DNA of 64,000 bases from contig NZ_JAJFCK010000006.1 in NCBI RefSeq assembly GCF_020709055.1, positions 1-64,000 of the forward strand. Reading direction: 5' to 3'. Of the stretch, positions 36,831 to 48,433 are shown one piece after another. Both the position numbers and the translations under genes were made by a program. Each line of letters opens with the position of its first letter. Position 1 is the stretch's first letter. The stretch comes from Ruminococcus callidus. Its GTDB lineage: Bacteria > Bacillota > Clostridia > Oscillospirales > Ruminococcaceae. The notes beneath the pieces were generated by a model. The model was not told where the DNA came from. It did not search any database and was given only the letters and a program-made list of their open reading frames with translations.

Positions 36831-38219
36831 ATGCTGACCAATGAACAAAAGAGCATGGATAAAATCGTAGACCTCTGTAAGTCCCGCGGCTTTGTATACC
36901 CGGGTTCTGAAATTTACGGCGGTCTGGCAAACTCCTGGGACTACGGCCCGCTGGGTGTAGAGCTGAAGAACAACATCAAGCGTGCCTGGTGGAAGAAGTT
37001 CGTACAGGAATCCCCTTATAATGTGGGACTGGACGCTTCCATCATCATGAATCCGGAGACATGGGTGGCTTCCGGTCATCTGGGCGGCTTCTCTGACCCG
37101 CTCATGGACTGCAAGTCCTGCAAGACCAGACACCGTGCCGACAACCTCATCGAGGATTTCGACGGCACCAACCCTGCCGGCTGGAGCAACCAGCAGATGA
37201 TGGACTACATTCGGGAAAAGCAGATTCCCTGCCCGAACTGCGGCAAGACGGACTTCACCGACATCCGCCAGTTCAACCTGATGTTCAAGACCTATCAGGG
37301 TGTTACCGAGGACTCCAAGTCGGAGCTGTACCTCCGTCCGGAGACCGCACAGGGCATCTTTGTCAACTTCGCCAACATCCAGCGCACCACCCGCAAAAAG
37401 CTGCCCTTCGGCGTGGCACAGATCGGCAAGTCCTTCCGAAACGAGATCACACCGGGCAACTTCATCTTCCGTGTCCGTGAATTCGAGCAGATGGAGCTGG
37501 AGTTCTTCTGCAAGCCGGACACCGATCTGGAATGGTTCCAGTACTGGCGCAGCTACTGCAAAAACTTCCTGCTGACACTGGGTCTGAAGGAAGAGAACCT
37601 GCGGCTGCGTGACCACGATCCGGAGGAACTGTGCTTCTACTCCAAGGCAACCACAGACTTCGAGTACAAGTTCAGCTTCGGCTGGGGCGAGCTGTGGGGC
37701 GTTGCCGACAGAACCAACTACGACCTGACACAGCATCAGGAACACAGCGGCAAGTCGCTGGAATACTTCGATCCGGAGACCAACACCAAGTACATCCCGT
37801 ACGTCATCGAGCCGTCCCTGGGCGTAGAGCGTCTGTTCCTGTCCATCGTCACCGAGGCTTACGACGAGGAAGTCGTTGACGAGGCAAAGAACGACACCCG
37901 TGTTGTCATGCATCTGCATCCGGCACTGGCACCGTACAAGGCTGCCATTCTGCCGCTGTCCAAGAAGCTCAGCGAAAAGGCACGGGAGGTTTACGCCGTT
38001 TTGGCAAAGCACTTCCCCGTGGACTTCGACGAAACCGGCTCCATCGGCAAGCGCTACCGCCGTCAGGACGAGATCGGCACACCGTTCTGCGTCACTGTGG
38101 ACTTCGACACCGTGGAGAGCGACAACTGCGTCACCATCCGTGACCGTGACACCATGGAACAGGTTCGTATGCCCATCGACGAGCTGGTAAGCTATCTGGA
38201 GAGCAAGATCGAACTGTAA
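36831..38219 (+). CDS. glyS: Glycine--tRNA ligase (dimeric type)
   Basis: The 462-residue class II synthetase charges tRNA-Gly. It belongs to the alpha2 eukaryote-like form found in many Firmicutes, with motif 1 region [10 protein letters not shown], motif 2 [21 protein letters not shown] and motif 3 [11 protein letters not shown]-terminal anticodon-binding domain is present. The start at 36831 follows AAGGAG; the TTG two codons earlier is not needed. Confidence 0.96.
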   Translation: MLTNEQKSMDKIVDLCKSRGFVYPGSEIYGGLANSWDYGPLGVELKNNIKRAWWKKFVQESPYNVGLDASIIMNPETWVASGHLGGFSDPLMDCKSCKTRHRADNLIEDFDGTNPAGWSNQQMMDYIREKQIPCPNCGKTDFTDIRQFNLMFKTYQGVTEDSKSELYLRPETAQGIFVNFANIQRTTRKKLPFGVAQIGKSFRNEITPGNFIFRVREFEQMELEFFCKPDTDLEWFQYWRSYCKNFLLTLGLKEENLRLRDHDPEELCFYSKATTDFEYKFSFGWGELWGVADRTNYDLTQHQEHSGKSLEYFDPETNTKYIPYVIEPSLGVERLFLSIVTEAYDEEVVDEAKNDTRVVMHLHPALAPYKAAILPLSKKLSEKAREVYAVLAKHFPVDFDETGSIGKRYRRQDEIGTPFCVTVDFDTVESDNCVTIRDRDTMEQVRMPIDELVSYLESKIEL

Positions 38220-38243
38220 GCGTTTCAACATCGAAAACAGACA

Positions 38244-38283
38244 TGAAGCTGCTGTGCCGTTGCGGTATGGCAGCTTTGTTTTC
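38244..38283 (+). terminator. Probable terminator after glyS
   Basis: AAGCTGC and GCAGCTT enclose a long loop and are followed by a T-rich tail. It is moderate in strength and overlaps the region just before the DUF2752 gene. Confidence 0.6.
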
Positions 38284-38301
38284 CCCAAAGGAGCTGACGT
38301 C

Positions 38302-38712
38302 ATGCGTTCCCATTCCCGCCGCCGGGCAGCCGGCATTTCCATAGGCGTGCCGCTTCTCGCACTGTGCGCATTCTTATTTCGGGATGCCATCGCCGATTTT
38401 GCAGCGTCAGACCGTTTCCCAAGCTGCCGCTTTTTCCAGCTCACCGGCTGCCTCTGTCCGGCGTGCGGCAATACCCGTGCTGTGCTGGAACTGCTCCATG
38501 GTCATCTGCTGCGTTCGCTGGGGTACAACCCCATGATCGTTGTATTCGGACTGATGCTGCTCTGTCTTTATGGCGAGGCAGTCTGTCTGGCGTTGGGGAA
38601 GCCCCGCCAGCTTCTGCCCAAACGGGCAGCGCCGCTGGTAACGGTAGTCTGTGCCGTGCTGCTCTTCGACATTCTCCGGAACTTCTTTCCGGCGCTCACT
38701 TTATGTAACTAA
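38302..38712 (+). CDS. DUF2752 membrane protein
   Basis: A 136-residue protein with about three hydrophobic segments and the CPACGNTRA motif of the DUF2752 family. The Cys pair may bind metal. Function is unknown. AAAGGAG precedes the ATG at 38302 with 8 nt spacing. It probably depends on read-through from glyS, as no local promoter stands out. Confidence 0.8.
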   Translation: MRSHSRRRAAGISIGVPLLALCAFLFRDAIADFAASDRFPSCRFFQLTGCLCPACGNTRAVLELLHGHLLRSLGYNPMIVVFGLMLLCLYGEAVCLALGKPRQLLPKRAAPLVTVVCAVLLFDILRNFFPALTLCN

Positions 38713-38752
38713 AAAAGTACCGTTTTCCATCCTCGGAAAACGGTACTTTTCT
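38711..38752. terminator. Bidirectional terminator between the DUF2752 gene and the atp operon
   Basis: AAAAGTACCGTTTTCC and its complement form a 16-bp stem with a 6-nt loop, with A and T tracts on the flanks. Confidence 0.88.
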
Positions 38753-38771
38753 GTTCCGGCAAACTGCCGGC

Positions 38772-39188
38772 TTATATTTCGTGGCTATGCCGCTTGGAGA
38801 TCTTCAGTCGGTTCATGGCACGGTTCAGTGCCGCCTGACTGTGGTAGTACTGCATGATGCTCTGCTTATGCAGCAGACGCTCCTTGGCACGTTCCGCAGC
38901 CTCTGCGGCACGCTTGGCATCGATCTCTTCCGGCAGCTCAATGGCATCGCCCAGAATCAGCACATAGTCTTTCCGCACCTCGGCAAAGCCCTCGCTGATT
39001 GCCGCATAGTGCCACTCGCCATCCACCAGGTATTTCAGTTCGCCCGGCTCCACGATGGTAACCATGGACTCGTGATCCGGCAGGATTCCCACCAGTCCGT
39101 CCACCGTAGGGAATACCAGATGCTCTGCTTTTCCCACATAGAACGGGCGGTCCGATGCCAGAATTTCCAGCTGAAATGTCTTTCCCAT
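38772..39188 (-). CDS. atpC: ATP synthase F1 subunit epsilon
   Basis: A 138-residue central-stalk subunit with the N-terminal beta sandwich (FPTVDGLVGILPDHE) and a C-terminal helical hairpin that can inhibit ATP hydrolysis. It is the last gene of the operon, 10 bp after atpD. Confidence 0.95.
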   Translation of the reverse strand: MGKTFQLEILASDRPFYVGKAEHLVFPTVDGLVGILPDHESMVTIVEPGELKYLVDGEWHYAAISEGFAEVRKDYVLILGDAIELPEEIDAKRAAEAAERAKERLLHKQSIMQYYHSQAALNRAMNRLKISKRHSHEI

Positions 39189-39198
39189 AGACGAACCC

Positions 39199-40629
<1,431 letters not shown>

Positions 40630-40644
40630 CTAATCTTGACTCGT

Positions 40645-41541
40645 TTAGAGCCCTGCTGCATTGGAGCCGCTGACGACCTCGGTAATTTCCTGTGTGATCG
40701 CAGCCTGCCGTGCACGGTTGTATTGCAGCGAAAGCGTTTGCAGCATATCCTTTGCACTGGTGGTTGCAGAATCCATGGCAGACATTCTCGCCTGCTGTTC
40801 ACTACAGAAAGATTCTACCATTGCGCCGTAGATCAGACCCTTCATAAAGTTCGGGGTCAGATGTTCCATTACCACCCGTGGACTCGGCAGGAACGACGCC
40901 TCATGATGTCGTGTGATCTCATCCTCCTGCGTCACAAAGTGCGCCGCATCCAGCGGCAGCAGCTGCAGGATCTTCGGTTCAAAGGTGATCGAAGTCACCA
41001 TCTTGGTGTAAATGATGTACACATCATCCAGCTTTCCGTCGTCAAATTCCTTCAGAATCTGCTCGGCGATGTGCCGTGCACGGTACATGGTGGGATTCTG
41101 CGGGGTATACATGAACTCCGGATCGACATCCAGCTCGCCGGCACGTGCCTTGCGCTGGAAGTACATGCGTCCGATCTGCCCCATCACGTACAGACTGTTG
41201 TGCTGACCTGTGCCGATCTTCTGCTCTGTCAGCTTGATGATATTGTGGTTATAGGAACCGCACATGCCCTTGTCCGCCGTGATGACCAGATAGCCCACCT
41301 TGCGTTCCTTTTCGGGGATGTGCTCCCGGCGGTCGAAGTAGTGCATGTCGATGTCCTCCGGCGCACGGGAAAGGATACTGCGCATTGCATATACCAGTTT
41401 GTCGAAATATGGTTCGGTTGCCGCCAGATCCTTCTTCGCCTTCTTCAGCTTGGAGGAGGAAATCAGATACATGGCGTTGGTGATCTTCATAATATCGTTA
41501 ATGCTCTTAATCCGATCCCGAATTTCATGCATATTCGCCAT
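40645..41541 (-). CDS. atpG: ATP synthase F1 subunit gamma
   Basis: The 298-residue rotor shaft has the N-terminal helix IRDRIKSINDIMKITNAM and a C-terminal helix ending RARQAAITQEITEVVSG, the family signature. AGGTGA precedes the ATG, which nearly touches the atpA stop. Confidence 0.96.
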   Translation of the reverse strand: MANMHEIRDRIKSINDIMKITNAMYLISSSKLKKAKKDLAATEPYFDKLVYAMRSILSRAPEDIDMHYFDRREHIPEKERKVGYLVITADKGMCGSYNHNIIKLTEQKIGTGQHNSLYVMGQIGRMYFQRKARAGELDVDPEFMYTPQNPTMYRARHIAEQILKEFDDGKLDDVYIIYTKMVTSITFEPKILQLLPLDAAHFVTQEDEITRHHEASFLPSPRVVMEHLTPNFMKGLIYGAMVESFCSEQQARMSAMDSATTSAKDMLQTLSLQYNRARQAAITQEITEVVSGSNAAGL

Positions 41542-41542
41542 A

Positions 41543-43051
41543 TTAGTTCACCTGCTTTTTGTAATCACGTACCAATGTCAGCAGCTGTTCCAGATTCTCC
41601 GGCGACAGCGTGCCCTTTTCCTGAATTTCCTGAACGATAGCCGCACCGTTGGACTGCACATAGTTGGTCAGTCCCTCACGGAATTCCCGCAGCTCACTCA
41701 CGGCGATGTCATCCAGCAACTGGTTGGAGGCAGCCGCCAGAATGATGACTTCCTTCCAGGTGGAGAGCGGATGATACAGCGGCTGCTTCAGCAGTTCCAT
41801 CAGCACGTGGCCATGATCCAGCATTGCCTGCGTTGCAGGGTCCAGATCGGAGCTGAACTGCGTGAAGACCTCCATTTCACGGAACTGTGCCAGATCCACA
41901 CGCATCTGACCGGCAACCTTTTTCATTGCCTTGGTCTGTGCGGCGCCGCCCACACGGGATACCGACAGACCGACATTGACTGCCGGACGCATACCGGAGT
42001 TGAACAGCTCAGATTCCAGGAAGATCTGACCGTCTGTGATGGAGATGACGTTGGTCGGAATGTATGCGGAGATGTCGCCTGCCTGTGTTTCGATGATGGG
42101 CAGTGCGGTGATCGAACCGCCGCCGTGCGCATCGTCCAGACGGCAGGAACGCTCCAGCAGACGGGAGTGCAGATAGAAAACGTCGCCGGGGTAAGCTTCA
42201 CGCCCAGGCGGACGGTGGAGCAGCAGGGACATTGCACGGTAAGCCACCGCATGCTTGGACAGATCATCATATACGATGAGCACGTCCTTGCCCTGACTCA
42301 TAAAGTACTCTGCGATTGCCGTGCCGGAATACGGTGCCAGATACTGAACCGGAGCCGGTTCGCTGGCAGATGCCGATACGACAATGCTGTAATCCATTGC
42401 GCCGTTTTTCTTCAGGGTCGAAACAATCTTTGCGACAGTCGAGGACTTCTGTCCGATTGCCACATAAATGCAAATGACATCCTGTCCCTTCTGGTTAATA
42501 ATCGTATCCACGGCAATGGATGTCTTACCGGTCTGGCGGTCGCCGATGATCAATTCACGCTGACCGCGACCGATGGGGAACATGGCATCGATAGAAAGGA
42601 TACCGGTCTGAAGCGGAACGGTAACGCTCTTACGCTCTGCCACACCGGCTGCCTCCCGCTCTACCGGGAAATAGTCCTCTGCCGCAATGGGTTCGCCGCC
42701 GTCAATGGGGCTTCCCAGCGCATCGACCACTCTGCCGATGAGCGCAGGGCTCACACCAATACCGGCACGCTTTCCGGTACGTACCACTGACGTGCCCTCA
42801 GTAATGCCATAGTCACTGCCGAGTAAAACAACGCCGATTGTTTTGGTTTCGAGATTCTGTACGATGCCGCGCACACCGGTTTCAAATTCCACCAGTTCGC
42901 CGTACATCGCACGCTGCATTCCGAATACCGTGGCGATTCCGTCACCGACACGTACAACTGTACCGGTTTCCTGAACGCCTGTTTTGCGGTCAAAATCCGC
43001 AATCTCGCTTTTTAAAACGGATATAATCTCACTTGCATTCATGGTACTCAT
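41543..43051 (-). CDS. atpA: ATP synthase F1 subunit alpha
   Basis: The 502-residue non-catalytic hexamer subunit carries the P-loop GDRQTGKT and the usual [12 protein letters not shown] region. Length is normal. The ATG at 43051 is 9 bp past the atpH stop. Confidence 0.98.
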   Translation of the reverse strand: MSTMNASEIISVLKSEIADFDRKTGVQETGTVVRVGDGIATVFGMQRAMYGELVEFETGVRGIVQNLETKTIGVVLLGSDYGITEGTSVVRTGKRAGIGVSPALIGRVVDALGSPIDGGEPIAAEDYFPVEREAAGVAERKSVTVPLQTGILSIDAMFPIGRGQRELIIGDRQTGKTSIAVDTIINQKGQDVICIYVAIGQKSSTVAKIVSTLKKNGAMDYSIVVSASASEPAPVQYLAPYSGTAIAEYFMSQGKDVLIVYDDLSKHAVAYRAMSLLLHRPPGREAYPGDVFYLHSRLLERSCRLDDAHGGGSITALPIIETQAGDISAYIPTNVISITDGQIFLESELFNSGMRPAVNVGLSVSRVGGAAQTKAMKKVAGQMRVDLAQFREMEVFTQFSSDLDPATQAMLDHGHVLMELLKQPLYHPLSTWKEVIILAAASNQLLDDIAVSELREFREGLTNYVQSNGAAIVQEIQEKGTLSPENLEQLLTLVRDYKKQVN

Positions 43052-43060
43052 GTCTTACCC

Positions 43061-43567
43061 TCACCTCCGTATCAGGCTCTTCTGCAAATCCCGAATGGTA
43101 CGGCGCACGCTTCTGTCGTAGGTGTCGTCGCCGATCTGCAGGAGAAAGCCGCCCAGCAATGCCGGATTCCGGCGCAGCTCCAGCTGCACCTCCGGATTGC
43201 CGGTTTTTGCGCAGACCATTTTTTTCATCGCTGACAGCTGCGCATCTGTCAGGGGTGTCACATATTCCAGAATGGCGTGGGCGCAATGTCTGCGCTGCCG
43301 CTCCATGCTGTGATATTCCGAAAAAATTTCCAGAATGCTGTCCATCCGCTCATTTCGGCAGACCACATGCAGATAGCGCTGCAGCGGCTGGGGAAACAAA
43401 CGATCGATGACAGCAAATTTTTCCGCCTCAGAGATCGTTGGGTTGCTCAGCACATCGGTCAGCTGCGGATACGTGCGGAACGTCTGTTCCGCTTCTGCCA
43501 CCATTTCCGGTGCAACGTCGAGGTCCAACAACACTGCGGCATACGATACTGCTGCGGCGTTTGTCAT
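43061..43567 (-). CDS. atpH: ATP synthase F1 subunit delta
   Basis: A 168-residue peripheral-stalk connector. Sequence conservation is low, as usual, but the N-terminal YAAVLLDLD, the C-terminal GGFLLQIGDDTYDRSV and the operon position identify it. Overlaps atpF by 4 bp. Confidence 0.92.
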   Translation of the reverse strand: MTNAAAVSYAAVLLDLDVAPEMVAEAEQTFRTYPQLTDVLSNPTISEAEKFAVIDRLFPQPLQRYLHVVCRNERMDSILEIFSEYHSMERQRRHCAHAILEYVTPLTDAQLSAMKKMVCAKTGNPEVQLELRRNPALLGGFLLQIGDDTYDRSVRRTIRDLQKSLIRR

Positions 43568-44058
43568 TCTGCTGCCCCTTCCTCTGCCAGAAATGCGTCA
43601 ACCATTTCCCGGTTGGTGTCGCTGTCCACGGTGCTGCCAACAACCTTGCTTGCTGCTGCCAGTGCCAGTGCGGCGATCTCGTTCTGTGCGCCTTCCAGAG
43701 AACGCTTCCGCTCTCTTTCGATCTCCTTCTGTGCCTCTGCCATCATGGAATCCGCCTGCTGCTGTGCCTGCGCCGTGATCTGGTCGCCCTGTGCACGAGC
43801 CGTCTGCTGTGCCGTTGCAATCAGCTTCTTTGCCTCATCCCTGGCACCCTGAAGCGTTGCCTCATACTCGCTCTTGAGCTGCTCTGCCTCCTGTGTGCTC
43901 TGCTTTGCCTGATCCAGATCTGCCTGCACCATCTGTGCCCGCTTCTCCAGCATGGCATTGACTCTTCCGAAGAGAAATTTTTTCAGAAAGAAAAACAGCA
44001 CGAGGATATTGATGACAGAAAACACGATCGTCCAAACATCAAAATCTAACATATCCAT
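43564..44058 (-). CDS. atpF: ATP synthase Fo subunit b
   Basis: The 164-residue stator subunit has one N-terminal membrane segment (about residues 8-27) followed by a long charged coiled coil. The start at 44058 is chosen by the GGAG position; GTG 44064 and ATG 44052 are alternatives. Confidence 0.93.
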   Translation of the reverse strand: MDMLDFDVWTIVFSVINILVLFFFLKKFLFGRVNAMLEKRAQMVQADLDQAKQSTQEAEQLKSEYEATLQGARDEAKKLIATAQQTARAQGDQITAQAQQQADSMMAEAQKEIERERKRSLEGAQNEIAALALAAASKVVGSTVDSDTNREMVDAFLAEEGAAE

Positions 44059-44112
44059 TCTCACAGCTTCTCCGAAGCCGTGCTCCTTTCTCTCAGATTT
44101 GGTTTGTGTGCT

Positions 44113-44319
44113 TTACTTCATGATAACCATCAGCAGAGCAACGACGAAGCCGTAAATAGCGGTTGCCTCTGCCAGCGCACAGCCCAGCAGCAATGCCTTA
44201 TTGATCGCACCGGCAGCCTCCGGCTGTCTTGCGATGGCTTCTGCTGCCTTCGAAGTTGCGATACCAATACCAAAGCCGGCACCAATACCGGTCAAAACTG
44301 CAATACCTGCTCCAATCAT
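44113..44319 (-). CDS. atpE: ATP synthase Fo subunit c, second copy
   Basis: A 68-residue hairpin proteolipid with the ARQPE loop and carboxylate Glu51 in AEATAIY. The protein is identical to that of the upstream copy, although the DNA differs at synonymous positions. Ile18 and Ala52 stand where Na+-binding c subunits have Gln and Ser, so protons are the likely coupling ion. Two c genes in tandem are unusual for an F-type operon. Confidence 0.96.
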   Translation of the reverse strand: MIGAGIAVLTGIGAGFGIGIATSKAAEAIARQPEAAGAINKALLLGCALAEATAIYGFVVALLMVIMK

Positions 44320-44348
44320 TTTTCGTTCCTCCTCTTTGTATCAAAGCC

Positions 44349-44555
44349 TTACTTCATGATAACCATCAGCAGGGCAACAACGAAGCCGTAAATAGCGGTT
44401 GCCTCTGCCAGCGCACAGCCCAGCAGCAGTGCCTTGTTGATTGCACCGGCAGCTTCCGGCTGTCTTGCGATGGCCTCTGCTGCCTTGGATGTTGCGATAC
44501 CGATACCAAAGCCTGCGCCGATACCGGTCAATACTGCGATTCCTGCTCCTATCAT
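44349..44555 (-). CDS. atpE: ATP synthase Fo subunit c, first copy
   Basis: The same 68-residue protein as the copy 29 bp downstream. The start at 44555 is fixed by identity with that copy and by GGAGG upstream; an in-frame start at 44591 would add a non-homologous basic tail. The copies probably raise c-subunit dosage, since the c ring needs about ten per complex. Confidence 0.95.
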   Translation of the reverse strand: MIGAGIAVLTGIGAGFGIGIATSKAAEAIARQPEAAGAINKALLLGCALAEATAIYGFVVALLMVIMK

Positions 44556-44595
44556 AGCGGAATCCTCCTTTCTCCTTGCCGCCGAAACCATGGGG

Positions 44596-45330
44596 CTATG
44601 CCCGCTGGAGTTTCGGCACCTTTTCCTCTTCCTCGACTTCCATGCCCTCTGCCATGAACAGTGATGTCAGGAACACGAAAACGTATGCCTGAATCAGACC
44701 GTCAAAGACATCAAAGTACATGCTGAACACCATCGGCACAATGACTGCGCAGACATGTTCGATCAGCTGCATGACAACGAATGCGCCCAGAACGTTACCA
44801 AAAAGCCGCATACACAGCGACAGCGGCCGAATTGCGATCTCCATCACATTCAGCGGTGCCAGCAGTGCCATCGGCTTGGTGAAGGACTTCAAAAAGCCCT
44901 TCAAACCGCCCTGCGCCCGGAACGTAGATGCTTCAATCAAGATAATACTCATAACTGCGAGTGCCACGGTAACATTGATGTCCTTGGTCGGCGGCTTCAT
45001 GCCGAAGCCAAACATACCGATCATATTTGCCACGCCCAGATAGATCAAAACGGTGCTCAGATATGGCACATAGCGTTTTCCGGCCTTGCCCATGTTGCCG
45101 ACAAAAAAGTTCGTCATCCATGTGACGGCAGCCTCCACAAACGCCTGCCGCTTTCCCGGAATCAGTTTCAGATTCCGGGTCAGCACCAGCACCAGCACCA
45201 TGATGATCGCCATAATAAACCAGGTCATGGCCACGGATTCACTAATGTGAATCGGCCCGAGCAACGGCACATCAAAAGGGCTCTCCCAGAGGATCTTGTT
45301 TTGCAGCTGTTCCTGTAGTTCTTCACCCAT
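44596..45330 (-). CDS. atpB: ATP synthase Fo subunit a
   Basis: The 244-residue membrane subunit provides the half-channels beside the c ring. The essential Arg is in IRPLSLCMRLFGN. The start at 45330 has AGGTGG at 8 nt; an ATG at 45363 would add 11 residues but lacks a ribosome site. First gene of the operon atpBEEFHAGDC; no atpI precedes it. Confidence 0.94.
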   Translation of the reverse strand: MGEELQEQLQNKILWESPFDVPLLGPIHISESVAMTWFIMAIIMVLVLVLTRNLKLIPGKRQAFVEAAVTWMTNFFVGNMGKAGKRYVPYLSTVLIYLGVANMIGMFGFGMKPPTKDINVTVALAVMSIILIEASTFRAQGGLKGFLKSFTKPMALLAPLNVMEIAIRPLSLCMRLFGNVLGAFVVMQLIEHVCAVIVPMVFSMYFDVFDGLIQAYVFVFLTSLFMAEGMEVEEEEKVPKLQRA

Positions 45331-45462
45331 TGCATCCACCACCTTTTCCTGTAGTGCATCCATGCGCTACAAAATCAAAGCAGCGTCACCGCCATTTCGA
45401 GAAAAATCGTCCTTCCTGAGAAGTCGTTCGCCCTGTACAGCAGTACACTCGCTCTACCACTT

Positions 45463-45491
45463 ATTATAATTCAGTCATTTCAAAAAGTCAA
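45463..45491 (-). promoter_or_regulatory. Sigma-A promoter of the atp operon
   Basis: On the minus strand TTGACT (45486-45491), 17 bp, TATAAT (45463-45468), giving a leader of about 130 nt. The rest of the gap up to 45707 is AT-rich and shows no gene or clear motif. Confidence 0.85.
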
Positions 45492-45707
45492 TTATTTTTC
45501 CAGACGATTTCTGTTTCTGAATGTTGCATGTTTTTTTGCGTTTTTCACAAGAAACCAACATTGCGTGAAAAAATGATAAGTATTCGTCAGTTTTAATGAA
45601 AGATTGAAATCAAAATCTCCCAAAAAGCGGAAAAAACAAGCGTTTTTCTTGCATTTGTCATTTCTTACAAAGGTTTTCCACAAATCTGTTTATTTCTAAA
45701 CAAAGCA

Positions 45708-45747
45708 AAAGTACTGAACCCGTCTCAGACGGATTCAGTACTTTTTT
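45708..45747 (-). terminator. Intrinsic terminator after the cellulase gene
   Basis: AAGTACTGAA and TTCAGTACTT with an inner CCGT/ACGG pair form the stem, with A- and T-rich flanks on both sides. Confidence 0.85.
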
Positions 45748-45785
45748 CACGGTTTTACACGGAATTGCTGCAAATTTTCTGGGGA

Positions 45786-48398
45786 TTAGCCCACGTGCGG
45801 CAGGTCGTTCACCAGATGTACGAGGAACATCAGCAGAACCATGCTGTCGTTTGCATCCCGCACGCCATCGCTGTTGCAGTCTGCATTCTTGGCAGCCTGT
45901 TCATTCAGAACAACGGTACCGGCAACTGCCTTGTTCAGCAGAACGGCATCTGCCAGATCCACATTGCCATCCAGATTCACATCGCCGTAGAAAGCGGAGG
46001 AATCAAAGCTGACGGTTGTGGTCGGTGCGGAAGAGGTTGTGGTAGTCGCAGCTGTTGTGGTAGTGGTGGTTGCCTGTGTTGTTGTGGTAGTGGTAGTTGC
46101 CTGTGTTGTTGTTGTAGTGGTGGTTGCCTGTGTTGTTGTAGTAGTTGTGGTTGCCTTGGTCGTTGTGGCAGTCGGCTCAGTGGTAACTTCTTCACCGCCC
46201 GGCAGACCGGCAACAGTAAAGGTCACCTTCAGGCAGCTGGTCAGAGAGAGATCCTTGCCGTTGATGTCCTCGACGCTGGGCTGTGTCCAAGTGTTCAGGA
46301 TGTTCCGGCGGAGCGAAGTGCTGTCGTTGGCTACGCACATAGAGCCATCGGTCGGACCGGTGTATGCCAGATCCACGCCATCCAGTGTGATCTTCTGAAC
46401 GTTGAAGGTAACGCCGCAGTCCTTAACCGCTGTTGCGCTGTCAACAGTCTTGTAGCTCTCCGGCAGGAACTGATAGAGGTTGATGTTGGAGTCCAGAATC
46501 AGGCACTCCAGAGAACCGGTGCCATCGCCCTCCATAATGTCATACTCTGCGGTATAGGTGCCGTTGCCGGTGATGTTTACCGGAACCACGCCGTCGCTGT
46601 CCACTTTCCAGAACTGGTATGTGCCGCCCTGACCTGCCAGATATACCTGACCATATACTTTGCCAGCCGGCTCTGTAACCGTAGCGCTGGTGGTAGTCGT
46701 GGTAGCGGAGGTCGTTGTGGTGGTGGTCTGAGAAGTGGTGGTGGTGGTCGTGTCCGGATTGTCGTCGACATAGAATTCCTTGTCGAAGATCAGGGTAACA
46801 GCGTTCAGGTCTACAGTCACAGTATCGCCAGTTGCAGCAGACCAAGTCCACCAGTTCTGAATCTTCAGGTAATCCATATCCAGTGTTGCAGAGACGGTTT
46901 CTGTGATGTTGCCGGCATCATCTCTTGCGGTCGGATAATCTCCGGTGCCTATCGGGAACTCAAAAGTAGAGATGGTGTCGTTCGGGCCGATGGTGTTGTC
47001 GAAGGAAACCCAGTGGATCTTACCGTCCGCATCGCTGACATTGAAGCTCATGTTGATGTTGCCGCTGCACTGGGAGGACTTCTTTGCGGAAGTCATCTTA
47101 TAGTCTACGACAACGGAGATCAGGTTCACACCCAAGTCCCTATAGGGCTTCAGGTCTACATTCAGGAACTCCTTGCCCTTGTCGTCCAGTTCGGTGATAT
47201 CGCTGCCCTGAATGGTGACACGGTCGGTCTTTTTCTTGTCCGGATCGGTGGAACCGCCGTTTGCAATGTCGGAATAGATCTGCTTTACATTATCATCAAA
47301 CCAACTCAGCGTCTTACGGTTAAACAGGCAGATAGTACCGGAGTTGGAGTCGTCCCATACGACGGGGCAAACGCCGGTCATGTCATAAGCGGTGGATGCC
47401 ACAGCCTTGAGAAATTTCTCCACAGACTCCTGATCCTTGTTATACGGGGTGGTGTTTACGCCATACTTGTCGGCATTGCAAACGCCGTACTCGCCGATGA
47501 TAACACCGACGCCGCTGTCCACAAACTTGGACTTCAGGTCGCTGAAGTCATTTTCCAGCTTGCTGTAATCCGCAGCTGTGCCCCAAGTCTCCCGATGACC
47601 CCAGGAAGAGGTGGTGTCTGCAACGCAGAACGTAGGCGGCTCATAGTAGTGCACGGAAACTGCCAGCATGTTGGCACTGTCTGTGGGCATAGAAAACTGA
47701 CTGGACAGAGCCTTTGCAGTGTTGTTGCTGTCTGCGGTGCAGATCAGCAGACGGTCTGCATTGTTGCCGCCGGTTGCACGAACGGTGTCCACAAACTTCT
47801 GGTTGTAGGTCATAGCATCGCTGGTGGAGAAGCTGACTTCGTTCATACCCTCGAACACCAGATGCTCATCATAGTCCTTGAAATAGGTTGCAATCTGCTT
47901 CCAAAGCTTTTCGAACGTGCCGATCTTGGAGGTATCCTTTTCCCATTCCTCATCGTGGTGGGTGTTGATGATGGCATACATGTCATTCTTCACGCAGTAG
48001 TCCACGACTTCCTTGACTCTTGCCAGATACGCCTCGCCAACGGTACCGTCAAAGGCATCCATGCTTGCTGTGCCGGACTTACCGGTCATATCCCACCAGG
48101 TGACAGGAATACGAACGGTGTTGAAGCCCGCTTTCTTGACTTCCTTGATCATGCTCTCGGTGGTGGAAATATTCCCCCAAGCGGTTTCGATCTGTTCCGG
48201 TGTGGGGGAATCTGTCCAGGTGTTGGTACAATCCAGCGCATTGCCCAGGTTCCAGCCCAGACCCATATCCTCCACCAGTTCTACAGCGGTCTTGCTTGCC
48301 GCCGATGCAGTGGAAACGCCTGCGGAAAGAGCGGTGGTCATAGTCGCACCGATTGCCGCAGCGGTCACTGCACTCAGCAGTTTCTTCATAAACTTCAT
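45786..48398 (-). CDS. Secreted GH5 cellulase with carbohydrate-binding-like modules and type I dockerin
   Basis: An 870-residue cellulosomal enzyme. A signal peptide (about 1-34) is followed by a GH5 catalytic domain (about 38-360) with acid/base Glu187 (GMNEV) and nucleophile Glu303 (IGEYG); it hydrolyses internal beta-1,4-glucan bonds. A beta-sandwich module (about 385-545), a Thr linker, a second module (about 575-725) and a long Thr-rich linker follow. The C-terminal dockerin has two Ca2+-binding repeats (GDVNLDGNVDLAD, NADCNSDGVRDANDS) that attach it to a cohesin scaffold. The identity of the two middle modules is uncertain. AAGGAG precedes the ATG. Confidence 0.93.
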   Translation of the reverse strand: MKFMKKLLSAVTAAAIGATMTTALSAGVSTASAASKTAVELVEDMGLGWNLGNALDCTNTWTDSPTPEQIETAWGNISTTESMIKEVKKAGFNTVRIPVTWWDMTGKSGTASMDAFDGTVGEAYLARVKEVVDYCVKNDMYAIINTHHDEEWEKDTSKIGTFEKLWKQIATYFKDYDEHLVFEGMNEVSFSTSDAMTYNQKFVDTVRATGGNNADRLLICTADSNNTAKALSSQFSMPTDSANMLAVSVHYYEPPTFCVADTTSSWGHRETWGTAADYSKLENDFSDLKSKFVDSGVGVIIGEYGVCNADKYGVNTTPYNKDQESVEKFLKAVASTAYDMTGVCPVVWDDSNSGTICLFNRKTLSWFDDNVKQIYSDIANGGSTDPDKKKTDRVTIQGSDITELDDKGKEFLNVDLKPYRDLGVNLISVVVDYKMTSAKKSSQCSGNINMSFNVSDADGKIHWVSFDNTIGPNDTISTFEFPIGTGDYPTARDDAGNITETVSATLDMDYLKIQNWWTWSAATGDTVTVDLNAVTLIFDKEFYVDDNPDTTTTTTSQTTTTTTSATTTTTSATVTEPAGKVYGQVYLAGQGGTYQFWKVDSDGVVPVNITGNGTYTAEYDIMEGDGTGSLECLILDSNINLYQFLPESYKTVDSATAVKDCGVTFNVQKITLDGVDLAYTGPTDGSMCVANDSTSLRRNILNTWTQPSVEDINGKDLSLTSCLKVTFTVAGLPGGEEVTTEPTATTTKATTTTTTTQATTTTTTTQATTTTTTTQATTTTTTAATTTTSSAPTTTVSFDSSAFYGDVNLDGNVDLADAVLLNKAVAGTVVLNEQAAKNADCNSDGVRDANDSMVLLMFLVHLVNDLPHVG
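46020..46190 (-). repeat. Thr-rich linker with about 27-bp repeats inside the cellulase gene
   Basis: The unit encodes QATTTTTTT and repeats several times with ACA/ACT codons. It is a flexible, probably glycosylated linker; repeat number is likely to vary. Confidence 0.85.
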
Positions 48399-48433
48399 GG
48401 GTATCGAACTCCTTATGTTATTTTAGTAGTTTC

